A stretch of 64,000 bases of DNA from Rhizobium aethiopicum (GCF_900094625.1 NZ_FMAJ01000003.1:62001-126000), one strand, 5' to 3'. Counted from the first letter of the stretch, positions 36,061 to 45,381 are shown. Numbers and translations: made by a program. The notes: a model not told the origin generated them from the sequence alone.

Positions 36061-37343
36061 GCTGCAGTCTCCCTGGCTCCGTCGACCTGCCTCGTAATGT
36101 GCGCGGCAGGTTCCGAGGTCATTCTGGCGGCCGCCGCGATGATCATCTCGCAGGCATCGGCAGCGGCTTTTCGGTGATTGAAGGCGACGTGATAGGACAT
36201 CGGCAGATGCTCGTCGAGATCGACGATGCGCACCTTGTCGGCGATCGGCGTAGCGCTGACGCGCCCGAGAAAGGAGACGTAGCCATGGTTGGCGACGAGG
36301 TCGACGATGACAGGCAGCGAATCCGCCGCGGTGATATCCCGGCTGCGCAAGCGCCGGTTGGGCGCGCGCTCTTCGCTGAAGGCCATGGCCGCGTGGCCGA
36401 GGCCGGTGCGCGGGCTCGGCATGCAGATCGCATGAGCGGCGACGAGATCGGCGACCGAGGATTGCGTACTTTGGGGCGGCGCGATCATCACCATGTCGGT
36501 CTGCAGGAGTTCGCGATGCCGGAAGTGTTCAAGGCCGAAGACCGAATCCAGGATGGCAACGTCGATGCGGCCGCTCTTCAGCGCCTCGCGCAGATCGTCG
36601 GCGGTCATCGAGACCAGCGAAATCGCATTGTTGCTGCGGCGCGCATTCCATTCAGAAACGAGCAGGCCAAGGCAGCGCGCCACCCAGCTTTCGGATCCTG
36701 TCGGGATGATCGAGCCGATGCGCAGCGATCGGGCGGTGCGCCGGTAGCGCTCGTCGGCGGCCGATTTCAGATCGTTCCACGCTTGGCTGATCGCCATGAA
36801 GATCTGGTAGGCGCGTCTGCCCTCCTCGGTCAGCACCGAGCCCTGCGCCTGCCGCTCGAACAGGCGGCGGCCGAGAAACTTCTCAAGATTGGCAAGCTGA
36901 AGCGAAAGCTGCGGCTGGCCGAGACGAAGGCGGCGGGCAGCGCGGTTGATGCTGCCCTGATCGGCGACTTCCAGAAATCGCTCCGTCGTGGCGATCTTGA
37001 TCGGAATGCGCGACGCCCAGGCTTCGCTGGCCCCGGAAGCGTCACCGCCTGCGAATTTTCCGAGTTCGCCGATTGCGGCCGTAATCGGCTGCAGGCCTTC
37101 GAGCACCCCGGCGCTCGCGATCAGCGTCACCAGTTCGCCGGAAGCGCGTTCCGTCAGCTTCATCGCCAGTGCGGTCTCGGCATTGCGGAGTGCCGCGGAT
37201 ACGGTGGACGGCGATAGCTGGAAGCAGCGCGCGGTCTCGCGGACCGAACCGGAGGTCAGGACGTGGTGGGTTATGAACAGGGCGCCGAGATGCAAAGGGG
37301 CTCCGGAAAGCGCTGGAAAAACCGGACGATATGATGTGTTCAC
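36057..37343 (-). CDS. LysR-family regulator with two HTH domains
   Basis: 428 residues, longer than the usual 300. Residues about 18-75 look like a LysR helix-turn-helix (LFITHHVLTSGSVRETARCFQLSPSTVSAALRNAETAL) and about 115-180 like a second (IKIATTERFLEVADQGSINRAARRLRLGQPQLSLQLANLEKFLGRRLFER). The ligand domain spans about 205-415. Start is GTG at 37343 with no clear ribosome site, so the true start may differ slightly. Overlaps cutC; divergent from the osmoprotectant ABC operon. Confidence 0.83.
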   Translation of the reverse strand: MNTSYRPVFPALSGAPLHLGALFITHHVLTSGSVRETARCFQLSPSTVSAALRNAETALAMKLTERASGELVTLIASAGVLEGLQPITAAIGELGKFAGGDASGASEAWASRIPIKIATTERFLEVADQGSINRAARRLRLGQPQLSLQLANLEKFLGRRLFERQAQGSVLTEEGRRAYQIFMAISQAWNDLKSAADERYRRTARSLRIGSIIPTGSESWVARCLGLLVSEWNARRSNNAISLVSMTADDLREALKSGRIDVAILDSVFGLEHFRHRELLQTDMVMIAPPQSTQSSVADLVAAHAICMPSPRTGLGHAAMAFSEERAPNRRLRSRDITAADSLPVIVDLVANHGYVSFLGRVSATPIADKVRIVDLDEHLPMSYHVAFNHRKAAADACEMIIAAAARMTSEPAAHITRQVDGARETAA

Positions 37344-37700
37344 GAAAAAAGATATCCCTGCTGTGGAAGAGCCGGGCTATCGTCGCCGTCATAATCCGGG
37401 CGGCGGTTATCCGCGGGAGAGCACCGGAAACAGCGCGGAAACACGCGAGGGAACAAAAACAAATCGCGCCGGCCCTGGAAAAGGGAATGGCTTTCCGCGC
37501 GCCGAGCTGCGTTCGCCGCCATAATCTTGGCGCTAGCGCAAATACTGGAGAGGGCTTGCATCGATTTTTCCGAAGGGCACGCTATTTCCATGACGCACGC
37601 AATTCGGATGATGGCGGCCTCACCGCCCTCGCCGCCGGAGTTCCTGCGCGCAAGCCTTGCCGGCTTGGGCCTCATCACGGTTTTTAAAAGGGGATATTCC
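37344..37700 (+). other. Intergenic region between LysR-type gene and ABC operon
   Basis: 357 bases with no gene I can support. An in-frame upstream extension of the ABC binding protein (from 37527) lacks signal-peptide character and is rejected. A ribosome site (AAAAGGGGA) lies at 37685-37694. No clear palindrome or paired promoter is visible. Confidence 0.5.
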
Positions 37701-38609
37701 ATGCTGAAGAAACTCGCACTTGCCGTTTCGCTCTCCGCTTTCGCAGCGGGCGCGGTTCAGGCCGCCGACGTCGTCGTCTCATCGAAGATCGACACCGAAG
37801 GCACGCTGCTCGGCAATGTCATCGCGCTGGCGCTCGAAGCCAACGGCATCAAGACGCAGGATCGTATCGCACTTGGCGCCACACCGGTGGTGCGCAAGGC
37901 GATCACCGCCGGCGAAATCGACATCTACCCCGAATATACCGGCAACGCCGGCTTCTTCTTCAACAAGGCCGATGACGCCGCCTGGAAGAACAATGACCAG
38001 GGTTATGAGCTGGCGAAGAAGCTCGACTACGACGCCAACAAGATCGTCTGGCTGACGCCGTCGCCTGCCAACAACACCTGGGCGCTTGCCGTGCGCAATG
38101 ACGTCGCCGAGCCCAACAAGCTGAAGAGCCTGACGGACTTCGGCAAATGGGTCGCCGGCGGAGGTACTGCCAAGCTTGCGGCTTCCTCCGAATTCGTCAA
38201 TTCGGCCGGCGCGCTGCCCGCCTTCCAAACGACCTACGGCTTCCAGCTGAAGCCCGACCAGATGGTCGTCCTTTCCGGCGGCGATACGGCGGCGACGATC
38301 AAGGCGGCCGCCGACCAGACGAACGGCGTCAACACCGCCATGGTCTACGGCACGGACGGCGCGATCGAAGCGGCCGAGCTCACCGTTCTCGAGGACGACA
38401 AGAACGTGCAGCAGGTCTATGCGCCGACCCCGATCATCCGCGAGGAGGTGCTGAAGGCCAATCCGAAGATCGAGGAAATCCTCTCGCCGATCTTCAAGAG
38501 CCTGAGCGCCGACGAATTGCGCAAGCTGAACGCCAAGATCCAGGTCGACGGCGAGCCGGCAAAGTCCGTCGCTGAAGCCTATCTCAAGGAAAAAGGCTTT
38601 CTGAAGTAA
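37701..38609 (+). CDS. osmF: Osmoprotectant ABC transporter binding protein (YehZ/OsmF-like)
   Basis: 302-residue periplasmic binding protein for quaternary amines such as glycine betaine or choline (OpuAC family). Signal peptide MLKKLALAVSLSAFAAGAVQA; mature VVVSSKIDTEGTLLGNVIALALEANG, DIYPEYTGNAGFF and TPSPANNTWALAVR are family marks. First gene of a four-gene operon with yehY-, yehX- and yehW-like partners in the order of E. coli yehZYXW. A stem-loop follows eight bases after the stop. Confidence 0.87.
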   Translation: MLKKLALAVSLSAFAAGAVQAADVVVSSKIDTEGTLLGNVIALALEANGIKTQDRIALGATPVVRKAITAGEIDIYPEYTGNAGFFFNKADDAAWKNNDQGYELAKKLDYDANKIVWLTPSPANNTWALAVRNDVAEPNKLKSLTDFGKWVAGGGTAKLAASSEFVNSAGALPAFQTTYGFQLKPDQMVVLSGGDTAATIKAAADQTNGVNTAMVYGTDGAIEAAELTVLEDDKNVQQVYAPTPIIREEVLKANPKIEEILSPIFKSLSADELRKLNAKIQVDGEPAKSVAEAYLKEKGFLK

Positions 38610-38617
38610 ACATTGCC

Positions 38618-38641
38618 GCTCCGCCCCGTCGCGGGCGGAGC
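38618..38641 (+). terminator. Hairpin after osmoprotectant binding-protein gene
   Basis: Nine-bp stem GCTCCGCCC / GGGCGGAGC with a six-base loop, followed by CTCTCCCC rather than a T tract. Likely mRNA-protecting or partly terminating. Confidence 0.65.
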
Positions 38642-38692
38642 CTCTCCCCTTGCCGACAGGCGAGACAGGGTCGGCCAGACAGGGTTGGATTG

Positions 38693-39859
38693 ATGGAAGA
38701 AAGCTCAACGGTCCGCAGGCTGGATCGGCTCGGCGTGGTTCTGGTGGCGGGCGGCATTGCGGCGACGGCACTGATGCCTTTCATCTATGTTAAGGCGAAC
38801 CGCATCGCCGCCGGCAAGCCGATGCTGCTGATGCAGCTTCTTCCCCAGCCCTCCGTCATTGTGCTCACCGCTTTTCTTGTCCTGACCGCCTTCGCCACTC
38901 TGTTTCTCCGAAATGCCACGGCGCGGCTCGTCATCGCCACCCTCTGCCTTGCCGCCCTGATCGCCGCCATCGGCCTGGTCTCGACCGCGGCGACGCCGCC
39001 CGGCAGCACGGTGGCGCGCATGACGCCCGGGGGCGGTTTCTGGGTGCTTTTTGCGGTGATCGGGCTCATCATATCGGATGCGCTGGTCAAGATCCGGCTG
39101 GCGCCCTGGATGCGGGTGGCAGCGCTTGCTCTCTATACGGCGCTGCTCTTCGCCTTCCTCGCCTCCGGCCTGCTCGACAGCCTGTCGATCATGAAGGAAT
39201 TCTCGACGCGGTCGGCACAGTTTGAGACCGAGGCATTCTCGCATCTGCTGCTGGCGCTCGGCTCTCTCGTTATCGCCATCATTCTCGGCCTGCCGCTCGG
39301 CATACTGTGTTTCTGGGTGCCGAAGCTGCGCGCGGCCGTGCTGCAGGGCCTCAGCCTGATCCAGACGATCCCGAGCTTGGCGCTGTTCGGCCTGCTGATG
39401 CTGCCGCTCGGCTACCTCGCCACCCATGTACCGCTTGCCGCCGCCATCGGCATTCGCGGCATCGGCACGGCGCCTGCCTTGATTGCACTCGTGCTCTATT
39501 CGCTGCTGCCGATCGTCGCCAATACCGTCGTTGGCCTTCAGGGCGTCGATCCCGCCGTGCGCGATGCCGCCGCCGGCATGGGGCTGACGCGCCGGCAGAT
39601 CCTCACCGGCATAGACATGCCGCTCGCCTTTCCGGTGATCCTCACCGGCATCCGCATCGTGCTGGTGCAGGCAATCGGCATGGTGACGATTGCCGCGCTG
39701 ATCGGCGGCGGCGGTTTCGGCATCTTCATCTTCCAGGGGCTCGGCCAGACGGCGATGGACCTCGTCCTGCTCGGCGCCGTGCCGACCGTCTTCCTCGCCT
39801 TCTCATCGGCCGTCATCCTCGATGCGGTCATCGACAGCATCCGGGGACCCGCCGCATGA
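38693..39859 (+). CDS. yehY: Osmoprotectant ABC transporter permease (YehY-like)
   Basis: 388-residue permease. An N-terminal part with four or five spans (about 15-180) precedes the BPD_transp_1 core with LPLGILCFWVPKLRAAVLQGLSLIQTIPSLALFGLLMLPLG and EAA loop DAAAGMGLTRRQILTGIDMPLAFPVILTG. The longer N-terminus is characteristic of YehY. ATG at 38693; its stop overlaps the next start (ATGA). Confidence 0.88.
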   Translation: MEESSTVRRLDRLGVVLVAGGIAATALMPFIYVKANRIAAGKPMLLMQLLPQPSVIVLTAFLVLTAFATLFLRNATARLVIATLCLAALIAAIGLVSTAATPPGSTVARMTPGGGFWVLFAVIGLIISDALVKIRLAPWMRVAALALYTALLFAFLASGLLDSLSIMKEFSTRSAQFETEAFSHLLLALGSLVIAIILGLPLGILCFWVPKLRAAVLQGLSLIQTIPSLALFGLLMLPLGYLATHVPLAAAIGIRGIGTAPALIALVLYSLLPIVANTVVGLQGVDPAVRDAAAGMGLTRRQILTGIDMPLAFPVILTGIRIVLVQAIGMVTIAALIGGGGFGIFIFQGLGQTAMDLVLLGAVPTVFLAFSSAVILDAVIDSIRGPAA

Positions 39860-40800
39860 GCATGATCGAGATCAGCAACGTCACCAAACGTTATGGTACC
39901 GCCACCGTCGTCGACAAGGTCTCGATGAAGGTCGAGAAGGGCGAGATCACCGTGGTCGTCGGCACATCGGGCTCCGGCAAATCGACGTTGATGCGGATGA
40001 TCAACCGGCTGGTGCCGATCAGCGAGGGCCAGATCTTCGTCGGCGGCCAGAACGTGATGGATGTCGAGGTGACCGAGCTTCGCCGGCGGATCGGTTATGC
40101 GATCCAGGGGCATGGGCTGTTTCCGCATCGGACCGTGGCGCAGAATATCGCAACCGTGCCGCAGCTGCTCGAATGGGATTCCAGACGCATCGCCGCCCGC
40201 GTCGAGGAGCTGCTCGGGCTTTTCAACCTCGATCCGGCTGAGTTCGCCGACAAATATCCGCATCAGCTTTCCGGCGGCCAGCAGCAGCGCGTCGGCGTCG
40301 CCCGGGCGCTCGCGGCCGAGCCGGAACTGCTGTTGATGGACGAGCCCTTCGGCGCGCTCGATCCGGTCATCCGCGGCAAGGCGCAGGACGATCTTCTGGC
40401 GATCCAGAAGCAGTTCGGCACCACCATCATCCTCGTCACCCACGACATGGACGAGGCCTTCCATCTCGGCAACCAGATCGCGGTGATGAGCCAGGGCAGA
40501 TTGCTGCAATGCTCGACGCCGGAAAAGATCCTGACCGAACCGGCCGATCCCTTCGTGCAGCAACTGACCGGCACCTCCGACAGGGCGCTGAAGCTGATGT
40601 CGCTGCTGCCGCTGAAGGAGAGCATGGAACCGGCCAAGAGCGGTCTCGCCTATGCCCTGCCGCAGTCGCTCAGCCTGCGCGATGCACTGGCCGAAATGAT
40701 CTGGCAGGGGGTTGATGAAGCGGCCGTGCAGGACGGTGCGAAGGCGTCTGTCGGGTCGATCTCGATGACGCGGCTGCTCGAACTGGGCCGCAAGGCATGA
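39856..40800 (+). CDS. yehX: Osmoprotectant ABC transporter ATP-binding protein (YehX-like)
   Basis: 314-residue ATPase. Walker A GTSGSGKST (about 36-44), Q loop YAIQGHGLFPHRTVAQNIA, signature [15 protein letters not shown], Walker B LLLMDEPFGALDP, switch His in LVTHDMDEAF. No CBS domains, unlike ProV. It overlaps both neighbours by four bases, so the operon is translationally coupled. Confidence 0.9.
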   Translation: MSMIEISNVTKRYGTATVVDKVSMKVEKGEITVVVGTSGSGKSTLMRMINRLVPISEGQIFVGGQNVMDVEVTELRRRIGYAIQGHGLFPHRTVAQNIATVPQLLEWDSRRIAARVEELLGLFNLDPAEFADKYPHQLSGGQQQRVGVARALAAEPELLLMDEPFGALDPVIRGKAQDDLLAIQKQFGTTIILVTHDMDEAFHLGNQIAVMSQGRLLQCSTPEKILTEPADPFVQQLTGTSDRALKLMSLLPLKESMEPAKSGLAYALPQSLSLRDALAEMIWQGVDEAAVQDGAKASVGSISMTRLLELGRKA

Positions 40801-41546
40801 AACTCGTCGTCGCCAATCTCTTCCGGCTGGCCGCACTGGCCCTGCTGCTCGTCCTGCTGTTCAGGACGGAGTGGCTTTCCTTCCTGTTTACGCCGCTGAC
40901 CAGCAACAACGCGCCCGCCGTCTATACGCAGAACAGCCTCGCCTCACTCGCCGTCGGCCATCTGCAGCTCGTTGTCGGCTCGATCGCCTGCAGCGCCGTG
41001 CTTGCGGTTGTCGGCGGCATTTTCGTGACGCGGAAAAGCGGCGCCGACTTTCTGCCGCTGTCGCGCGCCATCGCCAATGCCGGCCAGACCTTTCCGCCGG
41101 TCGCGGTGCTGGCGCTCGCCGTGCCGGCCACCGGCTTCGGCGCTATGCCGACGCTGATCGCGCTCTTCCTCTACGGCCTGCTGCCGATCTTCGAAAACAC
41201 CGTCGCCGGCCTGAAGCAGGTGTCGCCGCAGGTGCTCGACGCGGCCGACGGCATGGGTATGAACGGCACGCAGCGGCTGGCGCGCGTCGAGCTGCCGCTC
41301 GCGCTGCCGCTGATCCTCGAAGGGCTGAAGGTCGCGACCGTCATCAATATCGGCACGGCGACGATCGGCTCGACGGTTGCGGCAAAGGGCCTTGGCGAAG
41401 TGATCATCGCCGGATTGATATCGGACAATACCGCCTTCATCCTGCAGGGCGGGCTGATCGTCGGCCTGATGGCGGTGCTGATCTATGACGCCATGGGTCT
41501 CGTCGAAGCGGCGATCACGCGAAGAATCGGCTTGCGCGCGGCGTAA
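40797..41546 (+). CDS. yehW: Osmoprotectant ABC transporter permease (YehW-like)
   Basis: 249-residue BPD_transp_1 permease with six spans. EAA loop DAADGMGMNGTQRLARVELPLALPLILEGLKVATVINIGTATIG; typical AVPATGFGAMPTLIALFLYGLLPI. Last gene of the importer; it starts inside the stop of the ATPase gene. Confidence 0.9.
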   Translation: MKLVVANLFRLAALALLLVLLFRTEWLSFLFTPLTSNNAPAVYTQNSLASLAVGHLQLVVGSIACSAVLAVVGGIFVTRKSGADFLPLSRAIANAGQTFPPVAVLALAVPATGFGAMPTLIALFLYGLLPIFENTVAGLKQVSPQVLDAADGMGMNGTQRLARVELPLALPLILEGLKVATVINIGTATIGSTVAAKGLGEVIIAGLISDNTAFILQGGLIVGLMAVLIYDAMGLVEAAITRRIGLRAA

Positions 41547-41593
41547 GGGGACCGCTACCAAGGCTGCGGTGATCGATTCAACGGGAGGCCGCC

Positions 41594-41989
41594 TTGGCGA
41601 AGATGATCCACTCCATGATCCGCGTTCTCGACGAGGCGCGCTCGGTCGACTTCTACAGCAAGGCCTTCGGCCTCTCGGTCGCCGACCGTGTCGACTTCGA
41701 CACCTTCACGCTGATCTATCTCAGCAATGCCGAGACCGGCTTCGAGCTGGAGCTGACCGTCAACAAGGGCCGCATCGAACCCTATGATCTCGGCAAAGGC
41801 TATGGCCATCTCGCCGTCTCGGTCGAAGAAGTCGCCATCGAGCGCGAGCGCATGGTTAGACTCGGGCTCAAACCAAGCGAGCTGGTGGAGCTCAACCGCG
41901 ACGGCAAGTTGTTCGGCCTGTTCTTCTTCGTCAGCGATCCCGACGGTTACAAGATCGAAGTGCTGCAGCGACACGGCCGGTTTCTCTGA
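41594..41989 (+). CDS. Glyoxalase I-like VOC protein
   Basis: 131-residue vicinal-oxygen-chelate protein with MIHSMIRVLDEARSVDFYSKAFGL at the start, ELELTVN and GYGHLAVSVEEV in the middle, SDPDGYKIEVLQ at the end. The expected metal ligands His5/6, Glu and His in GHLAV, Glu in IEVLQ are in place, so lactoylglutathione lyase activity is plausible. TTG start at 41594 with GGGAGG before it; ATG 41603 is a shorter alternative. Follows the ABC operon by 47 bases. Confidence 0.85.
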   Translation: MAKMIHSMIRVLDEARSVDFYSKAFGLSVADRVDFDTFTLIYLSNAETGFELELTVNKGRIEPYDLGKGYGHLAVSVEEVAIERERMVRLGLKPSELVELNRDGKLFGLFFFVSDPDGYKIEVLQRHGRFL

Positions 41990-42052
41990 CCGCGCGCGAT
42001 CTTCCGACCCACCTAATCCCACAGCTTCGAGCGGCATAACCAGGAGCCCGCC

Positions 42053-44506
42053 ATGATCGAGAAGAATGCGCTCAATTCCGGCTGGACTCTCACCTGCAAC
42101 GATACAGCAAGACCCGACCTGCCGGATGCGATACCGGCGACGGTGCCGGGATGCGTCCATACCGACCTTCTCGCCAGCCGGCTGATCCCCGATCCCTATA
42201 TCGACGTCAACGAGATCACCAACGACTGGATCGGCCGGGCGGAGTGGACCTATCGCTGCCGCTTCGAGGCGACGCCTGACGATGGCAGAATGCAGGAACT
42301 CGTCTTCGACGGGCTCGATACGATCGCGGTCATCAGCCTCAACGGCGAAGAGATCGGCCGCACATTCAACATGCACCGCACCTACCGTTTCGATGTTTCC
42401 GAACTGCTCAAGACCGGCGCCAACGAACTCTGCGTCACCTTCCGCTCGGCCTACGCCTATGGCGCGGAGATGGAGAAGCATTACGGCTACCGGCCCAACA
42501 ACTATCCGGGCCCGGGCAATCTGATGCGCAAGATGGCCTGCAACTTCGGCTGGGACTGGGGGCCGACATTGGTGACGGCGGGTCTCTGGAAGCCGGTCAG
42601 GCTAGAGAGCTGGGAGCGGGCGCGGCTCGCCGAAACACGGGTGTCGGCCACCCTTGCCGGCGGCGACGGGCTGGTGACGGTGCAGGCGAGGCTGGCGCGC
42701 CACGGCAATGCCGGGCCGTGCCGACTGGTCGCCGAGATCGGCGATGCGTCGACCTCGGTGGCGGTCGGGGCCGGCGAAGACGAGGTTTCTTTCGAGATCA
42801 GCCTGCCCTCGCCGCAGCTCTGGTGGCCGCATCATCTCGGCGCGCAGCCGCTCTATCCGCTGACGCTCACGCTGATCGACGAGGCCAGCGGCGATCAGCT
42901 CGACCGCTTAGAGCGCGAGCTCGGCTTCCGTTCGCTCAGACTTGATACCTCTGCCGACGCGCACGGCTCGGCCTTCACCTTCATCATCAACGACGTGCCG
43001 CTGTTCATCGCAGGCGCCAACTGGATCCCCGACGATTGTTTCCCCTCGCGGATGACGGCCGACCGCTACGCCGCCCGAATCGAGGAGGCGAAGGCGGCCA
43101 ATATCCACATGCTTCGCGTCTGGGGCGGCGGCATCTTCGAGGCGGATGAGTTCTACGCGGCCTGCGACCGCGTGGGCATGCTGGTCTGGCAGGATTTCCT
43201 CTTTGCCTGCGCCGCCTATCCGGAGGAGGAGCCGCTTCGAAGCGAGGTCGAGGCGGAGGTGCGCGACAATATCATACGGCTGATGCCGCATGCCTCATTG
43301 ATCCTCTGGAACGGCAACAACGAGAATATCTGGGGCTTCGACGAATGGGGCTGGCGGCCGATCATCAAGGCCGGCGAGAGCTGGGGGCTCGGCTATTATC
43401 TCGACCTGCTGCCGAGGCTCTGCGCTGAGCTAGACCCTGACCGGCCCTATTATCCCGGCAGCCCCTATTCCGGCTCGATGGAGATCGAGCCGAACGCCGA
43501 CGGACACGGCTGCAAACATATCTGGGACGTGTGGAACGATGTCGGCTGCGAGGTCTACCGCGACTATATCCCGCGCTTCTGCTCCGAATTCGGCTGGCAG
43601 GCGCCGCCTGCCTGGGCGACGCTCGAAGAAAGCGTGCATGATCAGCCGCTGACGCCGCAATCGAATGGCGTCTTCCACCATCAGAAGGCGACGCTCGGCA
43701 ATGACAAGCTGATCCGCGGCCTTGCCGGCCATCTGCCGGAGCCAAAGACAATGGAGGACTGGCACTTCGCCACCCAGCTCAACCAGGCCCGCGCCATCCG
43801 CTTCGGCATCGAGCACTTGCGCTCGCATCGGAATATCTGCAAGGGCGCGGTGGTCTGGCAGTTCAACGACTGCTGGCCGGTGACCTCCTGGGCGGCACTC
43901 GACTCGGCCGGACGCCGCAAGCCGCTCTGGTATGCGCTGAAATCAGCCTACGATCCGCGCCTGCTGACGATCCAGCCCCGCGGCGGCGGACTGACCGCGG
44001 TCGCCGTCAACGAGAGGACGCTGTTCTGGCGGGCGAAGATCAGCGGCAGACGTCTGAAGCTCGACGGCAGCGTGCTTGCCGAATTCGAATTCTGGCGCCT
44101 GCTCTGCGACCGCTTCGAGGCGAAGGAATTTTTGTTGCCCGATGATATCGTCAGGCCAGACTTACCGGCGAACGAGGTGGTTGTCGTCGACATGCTCGAC
44201 CGGCGGGCGTTTCATTATTTTGTCGAGGATATCGAACTCGCCTTGCCGGCGCCGCGGCTGGCGGTCGAGGTCACAGCGACCGACGGCGGCTATGCCGTCA
44301 AAGTGACCGCTCAGAATTTCCTCAAGGATCTCTGCCTGATGGTGGATCGGCTGGACCCCGACGCCGTCGTCGACACGATGCTGGTGACGCTGCTGCCGGG
44401 CGAGAGCCATGTGTTTGTAGTGAAGACGGCGAAGGCGATCGCAGCGGAAGACATTGCCGTAGGCGTCACGCTGCGTTCCGCCAATGATCTTGTCGCGGGT
44501 CGCTGA
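42053..44506 (+). CDS. Beta-mannosidase, GH2 family
   Basis: 817-residue glycoside hydrolase family 2 enzyme removing terminal beta-mannose. N-terminal jelly roll (SGWTLTCNDTARPDLPDAIPATVPGCVHTDLL, EWTYRCRFEA), central barrel with acid/base Glu in WNGNNENIWGFDEWGW and nucleophile Glu in FCSEFGWQAPPAW; FNDCWPVTSWAALDSAGRRKPLWYALK is a mannosidase mark. No signal peptide, so it acts in the cytoplasm on imported oligosaccharides. No regulator is adjacent. Confidence 0.9.
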   Translation: MIEKNALNSGWTLTCNDTARPDLPDAIPATVPGCVHTDLLASRLIPDPYIDVNEITNDWIGRAEWTYRCRFEATPDDGRMQELVFDGLDTIAVISLNGEEIGRTFNMHRTYRFDVSELLKTGANELCVTFRSAYAYGAEMEKHYGYRPNNYPGPGNLMRKMACNFGWDWGPTLVTAGLWKPVRLESWERARLAETRVSATLAGGDGLVTVQARLARHGNAGPCRLVAEIGDASTSVAVGAGEDEVSFEISLPSPQLWWPHHLGAQPLYPLTLTLIDEASGDQLDRLERELGFRSLRLDTSADAHGSAFTFIINDVPLFIAGANWIPDDCFPSRMTADRYAARIEEAKAANIHMLRVWGGGIFEADEFYAACDRVGMLVWQDFLFACAAYPEEEPLRSEVEAEVRDNIIRLMPHASLILWNGNNENIWGFDEWGWRPIIKAGESWGLGYYLDLLPRLCAELDPDRPYYPGSPYSGSMEIEPNADGHGCKHIWDVWNDVGCEVYRDYIPRFCSEFGWQAPPAWATLEESVHDQPLTPQSNGVFHHQKATLGNDKLIRGLAGHLPEPKTMEDWHFATQLNQARAIRFGIEHLRSHRNICKGAVVWQFNDCWPVTSWAALDSAGRRKPLWYALKSAYDPRLLTIQPRGGGLTAVAVNERTLFWRAKISGRRLKLDGSVLAEFEFWRLLCDRFEAKEFLLPDDIVRPDLPANEVVVVDMLDRRAFHYFVEDIELALPAPRLAVEVTATDGGYAVKVTAQNFLKDLCLMVDRLDPDAVVDTMLVTLLPGESHVFVVKTAKAIAAEDIAVGVTLRSANDLVAGR

Positions 44507-44511
44507 AAAAG

Positions 44512-44647
44512 CCCCTCATCCGCCTGCCGGCACCTTCTCCCCGTAAACGGGGCGAAGGGGGACATGCCGCACCCTCTCCGTCCCCATCTAGGTCTTGCAG
44601 GGCACGTCGCCTCTCCCCGTCAGAACGGGGGAGGGTTGGGGTGAGGG
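44512..44647. repeat. RIME-like palindromic repeat, copy D
   Basis: Full-length copy from CCCCTCATCCGCCTGCCGGC to GTGAGGG, placed between convergent beta-mannosidase and PRC-barrel genes, six bases after the mannosidase stop. Inner hairpins use GTAAACGGGGCG and GTCAGAACGGGG. Confidence 0.87.
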
Positions 44648-44670
44648 CAGCCTGCCGTCACCAAACACCA

Positions 44671-44697
44671 AAAGGCCCCGCTTCCAACGGGGCCCTT
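44671..44697 (-). terminator. Terminator of the PRC-barrel gene
   Basis: Stem AAGGCCCCG / CGGGGCC-CTT (as read on plus) with seven-base loop; on the minus strand it is followed by TTTTGGTGTTT. It lies 24 bases past the stop of the PRC-barrel gene. Confidence 0.75.
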
Positions 44698-44720
44698 CCA
44701 GCTCGGTCCATCGGACGAGA

Positions 44721-45113
44721 TTACATCCAGTAGGGTGGCACGCCGTAATAATCATACACTCGGCGGCCATTGTCGTTGTACCAGGTGTCGTCATCGTCCG
44801 AATAGCTGGGTGCGCCTTCGATCTGCTCCTTGGTCAGGTCGATGCGGTAGCCGTCCAGCTGGGTGTCGTAATTCAGCTTTTCCCAAGGCAGCGGATAGTG
44901 ATCGTGACCGATGCCCAGGAAGCCGCCGAAGCTCAGCACGGCGTAGGCGACGCGGCCGTCGCGCTTGCCGATGATCAGGCGTTCGATCGAGCCGATATGG
45001 CGGCCATCCGCACCATAGACCCGGGTGCCTTCGACGCGGTCGCTGGCGATCAGCGAATGTGTTTCCGTAGTGTTCGGGTCGCGGCGGCTGGCGTCGGTGT
45101 CCTGATTCAACAT
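44721..45113 (-). CDS. PRC-barrel domain protein
   Basis: 130-residue protein with a single PRC-barrel (about 20-95): SLIASDRVEGTRVYGADGRHIGSIERLIIGKRDGRVAYAVLSFGGFLGIG, then PLPWEKLNYD. The C-terminal tail is acidic and Tyr-rich (SDDDDTWYNDNGRRVYDYYGVPPYWM). Such small PRC proteins are often stress-induced in rhizobia. ATG at 45113 follows AGGAGG. Function unknown beyond the fold. Confidence 0.85.
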   Translation of the reverse strand: MLNQDTDASRRDPNTTETHSLIASDRVEGTRVYGADGRHIGSIERLIIGKRDGRVAYAVLSFGGFLGIGHDHYPLPWEKLNYDTQLDGYRIDLTKEQIEGAPSYSDDDDTWYNDNGRRVYDYYGVPPYWM

Positions 45114-45214
45114 TTGAACCTCCTTTGGTGTTTTCCTCGTGGTTGGTATGAAGGGTCAACGCCATGGCCGACCCAAAGTTCCCTGTCCTTTCCACGACCG
45201 CGCCGCGGTGAATG

Positions 45215-45230
45215 TTGACGTTTACGTCAA
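45215..45230. promoter_or_regulatory. LiuR-like palindromic operator before fadD
   Basis: TTGACG-TTTA-CGTCAA, a 6-bp palindrome around four bases, 151 bases before the acyl-CoA ligase start. It shares TTGACGTTT with the operator at 17840, but is shorter. Confidence 0.55.
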
Positions 45231-45381
45231 GGTTAGTATAGCTTCATTCGGCTTGAACCGTTCAGGCGATGGCATAAGCTGCCGGACTGGAAGATGGAGG
45301 ATGCTTCCGGTCAATTGGTGCCAAGTCGACCATCGGCGCGGCACCGGCGCGGCGGCCGCAAGGGAGAGAGAGAGAGACACG

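Noticed and set aside
37527..37700. N-terminal extension of the osmoprotectant-binding protein
   Set aside because: The extension is not hydrophobic or family-like, while the ATG at 37701 gives a perfect signal peptide with a ribosome site.
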